The position numbers and the translations under genes were made by a program. From a virus, in IMG/VR virus record IMGVR_UViG_3300043426_000266, positions 62,001-126,000 of that record: a stretch of 64,000 nt of DNA. One strand, given 5' to 3'. Below are positions 22,774 through 33,500 of this stretch, one piece after another. Under the pieces are notes generated by a model, which was not told the DNA's origin, did not search any database, and saw only the letters and a list, made by a program, of their open reading frames with translations. Every line of letters begins with the position of its first letter. Position 1 is the stretch's first letter.

Positions 22774-24205
22774 TTGTAACCGTCGCAACAGTTACATTTT
22801 TAACTAACCATTGAGCAATGAGCTGACGAGTAACCTCAGCTGCAGCACGGCGATAAACCTCAGGGTCATCACCTACCTCCACCTCTTTTGCGTCCAATGT
22901 ATCAATAATGAACCGCGCATTTGTTTGTTCAGGATACAGTGTATCAAAAACAATTCGTTTGATGGATGTAGGTAACCGGTCTAAGTCTGTTAAATAGAAG
23001 TTAGAAGTCGTTCTGGTCAAACGTTTTTGCATTTCACCTTTTGTGCCTGCACCTTCTGGAATAACTTCCAATTCATCAATGATTTTAGAAATAGATTTAC
23101 GAATCGCTGATGTCATCAATGTGAGTTTGTTTACATTGTTTTTCGAATGAATATTTTCTAACTGAGTCTCCCAAATCTTTTCAAGCTTTGCCTTATTATC
23201 CAAAATTGAATTATAAGCAAACGATTGATTTGAAACGACTGCCGCTAGGACTGCCTCAGGAGAACCACCCTCATCAAGGAACTTATCATACACCGCACGG
23301 TTAACGTAGATCTTACGCTCTGAACCATAACCTAAAACGGTTTGAATAAGTTCTTTATCTTCAATTGAACGTTCAATTGAGCGAATGTGGCGGTAGATAA
23401 CGGCACCTAAACCACCACGTAATGTTTTCAGATGATTAACGACCACACCTACAGTTCCATTAACACCATCCGGTAGATCATTCTCTAAACCGAGGGTTAA
23501 GAAATACATAAGTAAATATGCAATCGTTTTGGTCTTTTCATAACCACGATCAGTAGTTAACGATAAATCTGAGAAACCATCTTTAGTGAAGTAATGCTTG
23601 TATGATTCAATAAGTATTTCCAAATCATTAACATCTGCAACTTCCGCAATAAGTTCATTCAGCTCATCATCGCCGGTGTTGATGCGCCGCCGAATTTCCG
23701 CCGGGGTTAATTCAGGGAAAACCAATAAAGTTTTGATGTTTGTGATCGGCGCAACCTTGTAACGTTCAAAGAGATTTTCAATTTTCTGATTTAACAAGAT
23801 TTTTGGAACATCACTCTGAACGAGTTCAAACCCGTGAGCAGCATCAGAAAAACATTTTTCCATATCACCCTGTAGTTCATCAAAGACGCGAGCAATAGTA
23901 GGTTTAATGATGTTCTTTGCTACTTCTAAATCTTTGGTAATACCCTTCAAAACCAAATCCGCAGTCCACTCCATCTTTTCGTCATGAAGCGACTCTGCGC
24001 CTTGTGCCCGACCAATAAGACGGCTTGCACCACCAATTACTTCTAGGTATTGATTTGGTTGTAGACCAACCTGGCTACTCACACCGTTAAAAGTAGAACT
24101 TAACAACCCAATAGGTGTGCCATCACGAGGTTCTAAAACAATGTTTGCTTGTTTGAGCTGATCAGCAACACGCGTTGCAATGAGAATGTGATTATCATTA
24201 ATCAT
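22763..24205 (-). CDS. Unknown, probable virion protein (480 residues)
   Basis: Helical protein between the polymerase genes and the prohead protease. GGAG precedes the ATG. It shows long amphipathic helices (KLEKIWETQLENIHSKNNVNKL) and no known motif. The gene is co-directional and tightly packed with its neighbours (2-base gap before, 11-base overlap after), so it belongs to the same late transcript. A virion role is inferred from the cluster. Confidence 0.65.
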   Translation of the reverse strand: MINDNHILIATRVADQLKQANIVLEPRDGTPIGLLSSTFNGVSSQVGLQPNQYLEVIGGASRLIGRAQGAESLHDEKMEWTADLVLKGITKDLEVAKNIIKPTIARVFDELQGDMEKCFSDAAHGFELVQSDVPKILLNQKIENLFERYKVAPITNIKTLLVFPELTPAEIRRRINTGDDELNELIAEVADVNDLEILIESYKHYFTKDGFSDLSLTTDRGYEKTKTIAYLLMYFLTLGLENDLPDGVNGTVGVVVNHLKTLRGGLGAVIYRHIRSIERSIEDKELIQTVLGYGSERKIYVNRAVYDKFLDEGGSPEAVLAAVVSNQSFAYNSILDNKAKLEKIWETQLENIHSKNNVNKLTLMTSAIRKSISKIIDELEVIPEGAGTKGEMQKRLTRTTSNFYLTDLDRLPTSIKRIVFDTLYPEQTNARFIIDTLDAKEVEVGDDPEVYRRAAAEVTRQLIAQWLVKNVTVATVTNGW

Positions 24206-24207
24206 GA

Positions 24208-24408
24208 TTATACTCCAGCTTCTTTAAAGATACTATTTAGAATATGGGCACCGATTGAATCCGCAAGTGCTTCTTTGGCATCTTGGTTCTGTTCAACATA
24301 GACGTAAGATGGGTCAATGCGCATCATGACTTCTACACCCAATTCGATCATATTCCCTACGATACACGTGTTTGTCGCATGGACATTTTGTTGATTTAAA
24401 TCACTCAT
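24208..24408 (-). CDS. Small unknown protein (66 residues)
   Basis: Its ATG overlaps the stop of the polymerase beta gene (ATGA), so translation is coupled. Acidic small protein (MSDLNQQNVHATNTCIVGNM; VYVEQNQDAKEALADS). No domain seen. Coupling to a polymerase subunit makes a polymerase-associated role worth testing. Confidence 0.6.
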   Translation of the reverse strand: MSDLNQQNVHATNTCIVGNMIELGVEVMMRIDPSYVYVEQNQDAKEALADSIGAHILNSIFKEAGV

Positions 24409-27400
24409 TGTTTATTACCTCTAAAAATATTGACCACCGACTTAGACCCGGCAACCATGAGATTGTTCGTTGTTCCAATTTTTTCTGGGGATAAAATCAC
24501 ACGGTTTTGAACGGATTGGTAACCAAAGAGTACGTCAATTTCTTGACCTGTTTCAGTTGTTACTTCCTCATCCCAAACTCGCCCAGTAACAGACTTCATC
24601 TGATGACCTAAAACAATCTTAGAACCCGTTCTCATTGGCTGAGAGGTCTCAATTGCTACTCGTATGATACAGCTGTTTGACTCCATAATTACGCCATTAA
24701 CGCGGAATCCAGAATCTACTGAACCATCTTGTCTAGGTTTACCTTGTTCTTTTGCTGCGTTTGATTTTTCCCGGTCTGTCTTCTCCACAATAGCACGTAA
24801 AGATTCCGTCATCTCATCAGGATCACCCGCATAAATCGCTTCTATAGAAACGACCTTTCCTTTCACTTCCGCTGAAGGAGAAATTGAACTTATATCTGCT
24901 AAGATTTCACGAGAGTCGTGAGTGAATAAACGTTCACTTGAGGCTGTTGATAATGTATCCAACAGGCGGCAAAGTTTTGTTTCATACTCCACAGTCTGTC
25001 CAACCTTAATTAGATCTTCAACCTCCTGATTGAAATAAACCAAAATGGTTCTTTCTTCAATAATTGAGGTTTCTAATTTACTCGTAAACTTTGCAGACAT
25101 TTCAGATGAGTCTTCGTAGGTTCCTGAATTCTCAGTGAATGCAGTTCTAGCAAGTAAACCCTGTTTATAACATAATTCTCCAGATACCCAGTTGTATTGA
25201 AAGAACAATGGATTGTAAGTAATTGGCGTGCCTTCTTTAAATTTATCCCCGACTTTTAATTCGGTAATCAATTCATGAGGAACAATTTTACCTTGCCATT
25301 TACCAGAACGTTTACCTAAAGGAAGTCTCTCTTCCTTACCGGTTTTATATTTTATTACGATTACATTTTTCGTAATCTCCTTGACTATCCCTTCTTCTCT
25401 TGCAACAAACGCATAGAGTTTAGAAACTCGGTATGGAATAACTGCCTCATACCCCGTTCTAACAGGAAGTAAAGTTAAACCCACGCAGCTTGTAGTACGG
25501 CTGTTTTGAATTGAGGAGAAGTTTCTCCGTTTAGGGTCATCATATTCAATCCCAGGCGACAAAAGCTCAGTTGTTGCTAGAAGCTTTGTTGCTGGGATAT
25601 CTTTTCGATCTTTCTTATCAACCACGTTTGGTAAACCCAAAACAGATTTAAAATTAGGGTCTGCTGTTAGGTACAAAACCGTTCCCGCATCACCATTATC
25701 AACTGTAGCGTCAGATAAGATCCCTACTGAATTCTCATGATATTTACGAGATTCAGAATTCAGAGTCCGACCATCACGACCACCTGCACCACGGTAAACC
25801 ACAATCTCTTGTTCTTTCAAACTATGGATAGGGTTGGAGTCTTCTACCGGCGCTACTGATTGGTCTTGTAAAACGCTCATCCAAACTGCTTGTGGATTTA
25901 ATTCAATTTTGGAGTTTGCTTTACTTGGTTTGTTGTTGTGTGTACGTGTTGCTTTTACAAGCTCGGCATATGCCATTCCAGCAAAACGCTCATACCCACG
26001 TAAACGAAACCCTACCTCGTCAGTTTGGTCGTCATGCTGATCAATCGTTAGTTTGTCTAACGCTGAAAATAACAGCCCAACAAAGTCAGTGGGTTCACTC
26101 ATCCCAACCAAAACATCTTTAGTAATTGGATCAACCCAAAGGTCTTTGTAGGTATCTAAACCTTTTAGGTAACGCGCTGAGATTTTAAGGTCTAATAAAA
26201 CCGCTCCGTAAACTTCCGGTTTATCAAACTGATAAACCGAGTATTGTTTGATCGTCTCCTGAATCTTTCTTAATCCCCCAAAGATCAACATTGAACGATA
26301 ATCATCACGATTAAATACTAATGTTTCATCGTTGAACTTAATTGCATACTCTTGATCTAAGAGTGCAATCCGAGTACCTTTTGGATGTCTTGTGAACTTG
26401 ACTTTTGAGGTCTCTAGTAAATTACCTAAACCCAGGTAATACCCTAACACAAATGCAAGAGGTAACTCTTCACCTAGGATATTAACTTCAGCCATGTCGA
26501 TAGGGGATTTGGAAATTGGAAACCCAAGGATAGATTCCATTGTACCAATATTAATAAGATCGTTCAAAACAGATGTGTTTGCTTCAAACAACGTACCATC
26601 TTCAGCCATGATAATAATCGAACTACGAGATTTCGACTTACCCACAACGATTTGATTCTTTTTAGCTTGCGCCATTGTGTTAACTAAATCAGCACCATAG
26701 ATCTGATTCATTTTTTCAACATTGAAGTTAAACTCATAATCCCCGATTCCAATCTTAGAAACAATTCGACTTAAAATCGTGAATTTCAAAGGCGCTTTAA
26801 TTTTATTATCGTAGACGTTAGAGAAGTTAATACTAACATCACTACGATCATTCCCCAATCCGATGAGTTGTTTCTCTAACCAACGTTCCTGAGAGTATGC
26901 GGTAAACTCAGAACGACGAACAAAGAATTTAGCAACATACGAGGTCAGCGCAACTTCACGATAATTAATCTTTCTAATAGGAAGGTCAAATCGCTGGGCT
27001 CTCATGCGGGATTTTACACCACCAGCCATGAAGTTACCATCCTCGTCAACAATTGGGATTTTAATCTTCACCGTTGACTCTTGACCTTCAAGTGGAACTA
27101 GTTTAAAGCTATGGATTTCAAATGCGTCAAATGCATTTTCGAAACGAGTCACTTTATAATCAGTAACACAAACCCCGTTGCGTTGAAGGTTAATACCAAT
27201 GGACATCATGTGTCTTGGTAAAATCTCGGTGGTATATTTCTTTGTTAAAAGATCTAACGAGGAACATAACATTGATTTATCTAAAACGCTTTTAGAATTA
27301 GACATGAGTTGAGTTTGGTCAGGTAAGAGTAAGTCTACTGGATTGATGTTAATAATCTCTGGAGCACTCTTATTTCCACCGTACGGATCTTTTATACTTT

Positions 27401-28802
27401 CCCACTTACTGCCAATCATTTTAAAACGACGAAGCTCTGCTGCTGTGTAAACACCCTCTAATGCAAGTTTATCAACCCTCTTATTGATTGATGAAGTGAG
27501 GTCAACTTCTTCAGCCTGGTAAGGCTTATAACCCACGGCTTTTAGAATTTCATTTTTTTCTTCCTCAACTTCAACATCTTCATTTAAAGATTCGAGTAAC
27601 GCAAGAGAATCATCTTCGTCGAGTTCATCAACTGCTTCTGAGTTAAAAATGTTTTCCTCAGATGCCTTAATGGTTTGAAGTGTTGCGTTTCGGTCTAACC
27701 CAATCTTTAAAAGTTGTTCGACAGTGTTTACTGTGTTAGAAGAGGAGTTTCGATAAGCCTCTTCCGTTTGTTTGAATCGTTCTTGGCGTTGCCCAATACT
27801 GGAACTACCCAAATCGGATGGGCCAGTATCAGCGCTAAGATCATTATCGTCTTCGTAAGCATCTTCATCAGCATTGTCTTCCATTTGTTCTTGGGTTTCT
27901 TCGGTTGTTTCAATATTTAAATCAACTGAAGTATCACCCATTGTGATTTTCATTGTACCTAACAGAAACCATTTTCTAACATCAACAATGGTGAGTTCTT
28001 GAGTTTTTTGTGTTTTGCCAACTTCTGGAATAATCCAACTCTTAAGCAATCCTAGGTTAACAACAAAGTAGTTTAAACCAAAATAAAAAATAACGTTTAA
28101 ACGTTCTAACGCTTTTAAGTCTTGTGGAATAACTGATTCGGTGCTTCCCGTTAACCAAGAATAGAACTCAGTATAAAGGAACCGCTCTTCAGTTTTAAAC
28201 TTTTTCCAATTGACTTCTTTATTTTCGGTTTCCCATTTCATCAACTGCGAACGAGAAGGCACAATTGAAGGTAGGCGAATTGCAACAAAGTGATGTCGCT
28301 GGTCATTCACCTCTGTTGTTGCAATGTCTTGAAAAACTGATTTCCAGTAATTTCGTAAACGATCATATTCACTTAAGACAGTTTTAACATAAAAGAATTC
28401 TGCGCCAACTAGAGTATGATTCTTTACAAGCAGGTTACTGATGATTCCCACTTTTGAAGTGTCAACAAAGCCTTTAACAAACCCTGGGTGCAACCGATGA
28501 TAATCTTTAATCATCATCGGTTTTTGAAGTGTATCTCTGGTGACCCGAAAAGCGTTAATATCCACTGAATCAACATAACTGGTCTGGTGGAATAAAACAA
28601 CTTTTGCAGCTTTGTCTAAATTTGCTAAGAAACTATTATTCTCAGCAATCCCAACGTTAACCACATCTGGGTCTTGATCTGTGAAATGAAAATATGAATT
28701 CTTTGGAAATTCAAAATTCGCAATATTGTTTAGAATCGGATTTTTTAATTGCTTTGGGAATCTAACTCCAGTCTGTTTATAAAACTTAGGGTAAAGAATC
28801 AT
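24405..28802 (-). CDS. RNA polymerase beta subunit, all but the C-terminal region (virion-type)
   Basis: A 1465-residue protein starting at ATG 28802 (MILYPKFYKQ) after GGAG; eight upstream residues lie in the overlap and are rejected. PIVDEDGNFMAGGVKSRMRAQRF around residue 600 fits the beta strand before the rifampicin-type region. Near the end, VAREEGIVKEITKNVIVIKY, then SGELCYKQGLLARTAF with GTYEDSSEMS (the NGYNFEDSI block), then PMRTGSKIVLGHQMKSVTGRVW (the GDKxxxRHGNKG block) give the order of bacterial beta. The protein stops about 50 residues after the last block, and the missing end is seen in the 13429 gene. An acidic insertion (TEETQEQMEDNADEDAYEDDND) lies near residue 310. ATGA overlap with the beta-prime gene. 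Confidence 0.8.
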   Translation of the reverse strand: MILYPKFYKQTGVRFPKQLKNPILNNIANFEFPKNSYFHFTDQDPDVVNVGIAENNSFLANLDKAAKVVLFHQTSYVDSVDINAFRVTRDTLQKPMMIKDYHRLHPGFVKGFVDTSKVGIISNLLVKNHTLVGAEFFYVKTVLSEYDRLRNYWKSVFQDIATTEVNDQRHHFVAIRLPSIVPSRSQLMKWETENKEVNWKKFKTEERFLYTEFYSWLTGSTESVIPQDLKALERLNVIFYFGLNYFVVNLGLLKSWIIPEVGKTQKTQELTIVDVRKWFLLGTMKITMGDTSVDLNIETTEETQEQMEDNADEDAYEDDNDLSADTGPSDLGSSSIGQRQERFKQTEEAYRNSSSNTVNTVEQLLKIGLDRNATLQTIKASEENIFNSEAVDELDEDDSLALLESLNEDVEVEEEKNEILKAVGYKPYQAEEVDLTSSINKRVDKLALEGVYTAAELRRFKMIGSKWESIKDPYGGNKSAPEIININPVDLLLPDQTQLMSNSKSVLDKSMLCSSLDLLTKKYTTEILPRHMMSIGINLQRNGVCVTDYKVTRFENAFDAFEIHSFKLVPLEGQESTVKIKIPIVDEDGNFMAGGVKSRMRAQRFDLPIRKINYREVALTSYVAKFFVRRSEFTAYSQERWLEKQLIGLGNDRSDVSINFSNVYDNKIKAPLKFTILSRIVSKIGIGDYEFNFNVEKMNQIYGADLVNTMAQAKKNQIVVGKSKSRSSIIIMAEDGTLFEANTSVLNDLINIGTMESILGFPISKSPIDMAEVNILGEELPLAFVLGYYLGLGNLLETSKVKFTRHPKGTRIALLDQEYAIKFNDETLVFNRDDYRSMLIFGGLRKIQETIKQYSVYQFDKPEVYGAVLLDLKISARYLKGLDTYKDLWVDPITKDVLVGMSEPTDFVGLLFSALDKLTIDQHDDQTDEVGFRLRGYERFAGMAYAELVKATRTHNNKPSKANSKIELNPQAVWMSVLQDQSVAPVEDSNPIHSLKEQEIVVYRGAGGRDGRTLNSESRKYHENSVGILSDATVDNGDAGTVLYLTADPNFKSVLGLPNVVDKKDRKDIPATKLLATTELLSPGIEYDDPKRRNFSSIQNSRTTSCVGLTLLPVRTGYEAVIPYRVSKLYAFVAREEGIVKEITKNVIVIKYKTGKEERLPLGKRSGKWQGKIVPHELITELKVGDKFKEGTPITYNPLFFQYNWVSGELCYKQGLLARTAFTENSGTYEDSSEMSAKFTSKLETSIIEERTILVYFNQEVEDLIKVGQTVEYETKLCRLLDTLSTASSERLFTHDSREILADISSISPSAEVKGKVVSIEAIYAGDPDEMTESLRAIVEKTDREKSNAAKEQGKPRQDGSVDSGFRVNGVIMESNSCIIRVAIETSQPMRTGSKIVLGHQMKSVTGRVWDEEVTTETGQEIDVLFGYQSVQNRVILSPEKIGTTNNLMVAGSKSVVNIFRGNKQ

Positions 28803-30457
28803 TCTAGATCTCCGGATAATGACCATAATACTCGCGCAAGCACTTCTGCTGAGAATGGATCATTTAACAATTTACCAGAAGAATTTAAATAACTGGCTTC
28901 TGAGTTAATATATTTTTCTACTGCTGCAATCCCTTCATTACTTAGAACAGGGTTGTAGTTACACATATCTCCGTCAAAATCCCCAGCGATGCCAACGAGT
29001 CTTGTTTGATGCACCGCCATTGAGTCAAACCAATTATCATCATCGGTTCTTGGGTAGTGGTGTGCAACAAACTCCATGGGTGTAAATGTCTCATCTAACT
29101 CAATTAACTCCAAATCTTTATTCGTTGTTAAGACATGTGGATAGGTCGGGTAGATTGAGCGGTACCCGTTAATCGGATAACGAGTTACAGTCGCTGGGTA
29201 TTTTGGAAATAAACGATACCCATGGATATACATCAATTCGGCGTAGGTGACTGGATAGACGTTCTTAATGTCAATATCAATTCGACCCTCTACCTTTTCC
29301 CCTTCGATCGCAAGATCATTGATGTCATTAATTAATCTAAAATGTTTCTCATCTTTATAAACCAATCCTAGATAATAACCACCCAACATAATGTGGGTGT
29401 TTCTTAAATGGTTATCAGATAAAGAATCAATTGTTTTAGATAAACCCGTTGGTGTTAACCAACGGTCAATTAACTTGGGTTTAACTGTAACTTCTTCGCG
29501 TGTGAGTGTTTTAGGATTAATTAGATTTACTTTACCTGGGATTGGACTTTGTAGGTTTTGTAAGTAACCGTTGATAAGCTGATGAATTAACACGGGCGCG
29601 TAGACCGCAGCTGCTTGGTATAAACCAATTGCTGTCTCATTAAACTTTAATGATTTAGGATCATCAATAAACCGTGCGGTATTCTCATTAGACGTGATAA
29701 CGTTTCTTGAGCCATATTTGATTTTACGTGTTGCAAACTTACGACGCATAAACGATTTCTTTAAACGACCCACTAAGGTAGATAAATATTCGTAGAGCTC
29801 ACACCATGTGTTTTGTAACGCCATTCGAGGGCGATCGTTTAAGGCGGAATTCAAATCCCCAGAGTTGGGTAGAGAGTTTGAGATGCTTAGCAATTTAACA
29901 TAAAGATCATTTATCTCATGTTTAGTTACTTCACCTTCGTCATTCATCTCGATATCACGAAGACCAGCTGGGATAACCATTACTCGTTTACCTAATGCGG
30001 TTCCGAGTTTTTTAAACTTAAGGATATCGTCAATAGCTTCACGTCGAATGTCAGAGTCGTTTTTAACAAATACGATTTTTTCCCAATGAGTTAAGAAGAA
30101 ATGAAATCCAGTTTCCCCAGTGAGGTTTGTTGCTTTTACAAAGTCCTTTTCTTCATCACTCCAAACCGCATAGGTGGAACCAGACATAATTCCTTTATAT
30201 AGTTGCTTCACGGAACAAAGTAGGGCAAAAATCTTTGGATGGAAAACATTAATTCTAAGGTCAAGGTAAGAATGTCTTTCATCTCTATCCGAAGTACCAA
30301 TCTTGCCAAAGATGGACGTTGAAAAAAGACCTTCTTCATGAAAGTCTTTTGACATCCCCTGAAACGTATCAAGTGATGTCACGGGTTTAATATATTTAAA
30401 TCGATCGGTATTGGTATCCATAATACTGATATCGAATTTTACCATTTTTTCAGACAT
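28799..30457 (-). CDS. RNA polymerase beta-prime subunit, N-terminal part
   Basis: A 552-residue protein with the catalytic magnesium loop DFDGD at residues 493-497, preceded by IAG where bacteria have NA. The three aspartates of DxDxD are present, so it should be active. RYPINGYRSIYPTYPHVL near residue 425 fits the beta-prime RxPxLHR.siqaf region. Only the N half of beta-prime is here; the trigger-loop half is not in this window. The four-base overlap with the beta gene shows joint translation, and the position beside the giant tail lysin matches phiKZ gp180 next to gp181 (recalled). This polymerase would enter the cell with the phage and read early promoters. Confidence 0.85.
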   Translation of the reverse strand: MSEKMVKFDISIMDTNTDRFKYIKPVTSLDTFQGMSKDFHEEGLFSTSIFGKIGTSDRDERHSYLDLRINVFHPKIFALLCSVKQLYKGIMSGSTYAVWSDEEKDFVKATNLTGETGFHFFLTHWEKIVFVKNDSDIRREAIDDILKFKKLGTALGKRVMVIPAGLRDIEMNDEGEVTKHEINDLYVKLLSISNSLPNSGDLNSALNDRPRMALQNTWCELYEYLSTLVGRLKKSFMRRKFATRKIKYGSRNVITSNENTARFIDDPKSLKFNETAIGLYQAAAVYAPVLIHQLINGYLQNLQSPIPGKVNLINPKTLTREEVTVKPKLIDRWLTPTGLSKTIDSLSDNHLRNTHIMLGGYYLGLVYKDEKHFRLINDINDLAIEGEKVEGRIDIDIKNVYPVTYAELMYIHGYRLFPKYPATVTRYPINGYRSIYPTYPHVLTTNKDLELIELDETFTPMEFVAHHYPRTDDDNWFDSMAVHQTRLVGIAGDFDGDMCNYNPVLSNEGIAAVEKYINSEASYLNSSGKLLNDPFSAEVLARVLWSLSGDLE

Positions 30458-30510
30458 ACGACACCTTTCGCAAAATCATGTGTATAGGATAAATTAATGA
30501 GGTTATTATC

Positions 30511-33500
30511 ATGGCTAAACGTGATATAGATGACTTCGAGGAACTCGACCTCGGACTCGATGATGACATGGGGTACGAGGACAATAATCGGCCTTCCAGT
30601 GATCGTAAAGCATCCATTTTTTCAAGAAGTAAAAACTACGCTAAAAGCCATTATAAAGCAAAATTTGAAGATCGTAATGAACGTAAACGTTTATTAAAAC
30701 AAGCAATCCCTGGGTCTTATGGTAGCGCGGTAGACTTAGCGTTTGACATGAAAGACGATTATGATTCAATCAAATATGAAGTCTCTAAAGAATGGCAAAA
30801 AAGCAAAGGTCCTTTTAAAAAGCTTTTAAAATCTCAAGAGGGAACTTTACGCGCCTTACGTTTAAAGAAACTTGCCGATTGGGCAAATGAGGAAGATCGG
30901 GGTCGTTACGCTGAAGAAGCAGTAGATCAAGACGATGCGTTAACTGCGAACCTCATGGGTGATTTCACCAAATATAAAAACTCTCCGGCTGAAAAAGAGA
31001 AAGCTGCAACAGATAAAGTTGATCAAAAAGAAAAAGAAAGTGATCAAGAGTTTAAGTCAAAAACATTATCGGCTACTTTAAAAGGAACTGCAAATTTAAC
31101 TAGTATCCTTAAAGAGTTACAAAATCAAACCTCTTACCAAGACCAAATTACCTTTCAATATCAAAGAAAGAATTTGGAATTTAATATTCGTAACTTTATC
31201 GAGTCCAAGAAACAGACCGAGTTATTACGGACATATAAAGAAGAGGCTATTTCAGAGCTCAAAGAGATTCATAAAAATACCGCCCTACCTGACGCGGTTA
31301 AGATTAACCAGTCAGAATTGGCTGGACAAATCTTTAAAGAAAAAATGCTTGGAAATGTTGCGTCTTATTTCGATGGTAAGATGTCAACGATGCGCCGTAA
31401 AATTGTTTCTAGAGTCAAGGATCGTTTACTTGAATTAACTCGAGACATGGGTACAAACATCGAGGGGATGTTGGAGGCCGCAAGTAGTCAACAAGAATCT
31501 GGGGGCGGCTCTCTTCTCGGTATGTTCGGGCAGATGTTTGCCGACTCTAAGTTAGACAAACCTTACAACTATGTTACTGGTAAAGCGACCAAATATATTC
31601 GTAATAAGTTAGGTGCGAATACTAAAATTAATAAATTTGGTAAAGGGTTAAATTCTCTTATTGCCAATGCAGGTACCCTTGGTAATGAAGCTCTAATTAC
31701 CGGTAAGACAGGGAATAAACTCCTTGATGGTTTATCAAGCTTTCTAGGTTTAAATCAGGCGGCTACGACCCGATCAACTCGTTTACGAAATTCGTTATCC
31801 GATAACTTAGATACCGCTACCTATATGGACGTTAAGTTCAAACAAACCGTAGAGCGGGTTATTCCAGGTTGGTTAAGTTTAATTCACAAAGAAACTTATC
31901 TAACTCGAATTGGTAGCAACAGCGATAAAGACTATAAAAAGAAATCGTGGGATTGGGATAAAGAAGATTTCGATAACGATCAGAATGTAAAAGATCGCGC
32001 ATTTACCAAAGTCTTTAAAAAGGAAAACATTGAACAGTTTTCAATGGCAATGGAAAATGTATTAAGAGTCTATGACCCAATTGCCTTTTTAACTTTAGAT
32101 GCTCGAAATGAATTAAAGGACTGGATCTATAATAAAATCCAGTCCTCTCGTTCACCCTCGTTCTACAACCTTATGCTTGAAATTAATACTTTTAAAAATA
32201 AGGCTACTCGAGCACAACTTATTCAATTGGCAAACTTTGCCGCTGACATCCACGAAGAGGATTTAGAGTACGCTGAGGAAGGTTTACTAAGTGAAGGTAA
32301 ACTTATCATGCGTCGCCCTAAATACGCTGAGTGGGCTAAAAAAGCAAAACCTTATATTGATGAATTAGCGTCACGTCCTTTGTTTGACATCAACGAATTG
32401 ATGCGCATTGCCAATACTGAGCAAGGCAAAGTCTTTGAGGAGATGGGGTTAGTTACCCGTGATGGTTCTGGTAACCTAGACATGTCAGTTGACTACGAGA
32501 AGAAAATCGTACGGAAAATGACAAGTATGGATTACAAACAAATCGCGAAACTAAAAGAAGGGGAAGGTCAATCTTATCGCAATAACCGAGGTCAACAAGA
32601 AACACGTAACCGCATGGAACTCGATAATGAGAACATGCAGGATACAATTGATGACTGGTTAAATTCGGATGCGCGTATTGATGATAAGACGTATGCAATT
32701 TTACAAACGCTTCTTAACAATGATACGTTAGACGCTCGTTCTAAAAAAGCGAATGAGAAGAAGATCAAGAACATTCTCTCTTCTTTGATTTTCCAAACCA
32801 ATGACGAGATCAGAGAAGGGAAGAAATCTGGGCGTATCGCCACACGCGCTGCAGGTGGTATTATTCCTTCATTTGCTAAAGGCGGGAAGAACCGTAAGAA
32901 AAAAGGTAAAAAGTCTTACCTTGAAGCTTACAAGGGCGGTAGCACGGGGAATGCTCCGGTTGATGAAGGTCAACTAGCAATTGTTCATGGTCAAGAGTTC
33001 GTTACTGACGCAACCACGACTGAGAATAATGAAACCCTCCTTGAACTCATGAACAAGTTCAAAGCACCTGTCTTCCTACCAGATGGTAAAGTTAACCCTG
33101 TCTACTATAAGGCAATGGGGTACGAAGACGAGGAGGAGTTCCGTAAGGATCAATCCCAACAACTTCGTTTGGCTAAGAAGAAACTCCGTGCAGATAAGTT
33201 CTCTGCTGGAGCACGTACAGGTTCTGCTTGGGTTGCAAATAAGGTTAAAGGTTTAGAAGGTCGAGACAACTCTAAGACCAAAGAAAAGATTAAAGCTGCT
33301 GCTTCTGAAATCACTGAAGAAGGTAAACGCATTTTTGATGAAGCTTACAAAGCTTTAAATGGAATGAGTGAACAACAACTTCAATCTGTCTACTCTAAAT
33401 TGATGACTGCTACAGATAGCTCGATTTTCAATGCGTCAGAAAACGCGTTGATTGCAAGTGATGCATCTACCCACAAGAAAGTTTTAACGGTAATTAAAGC

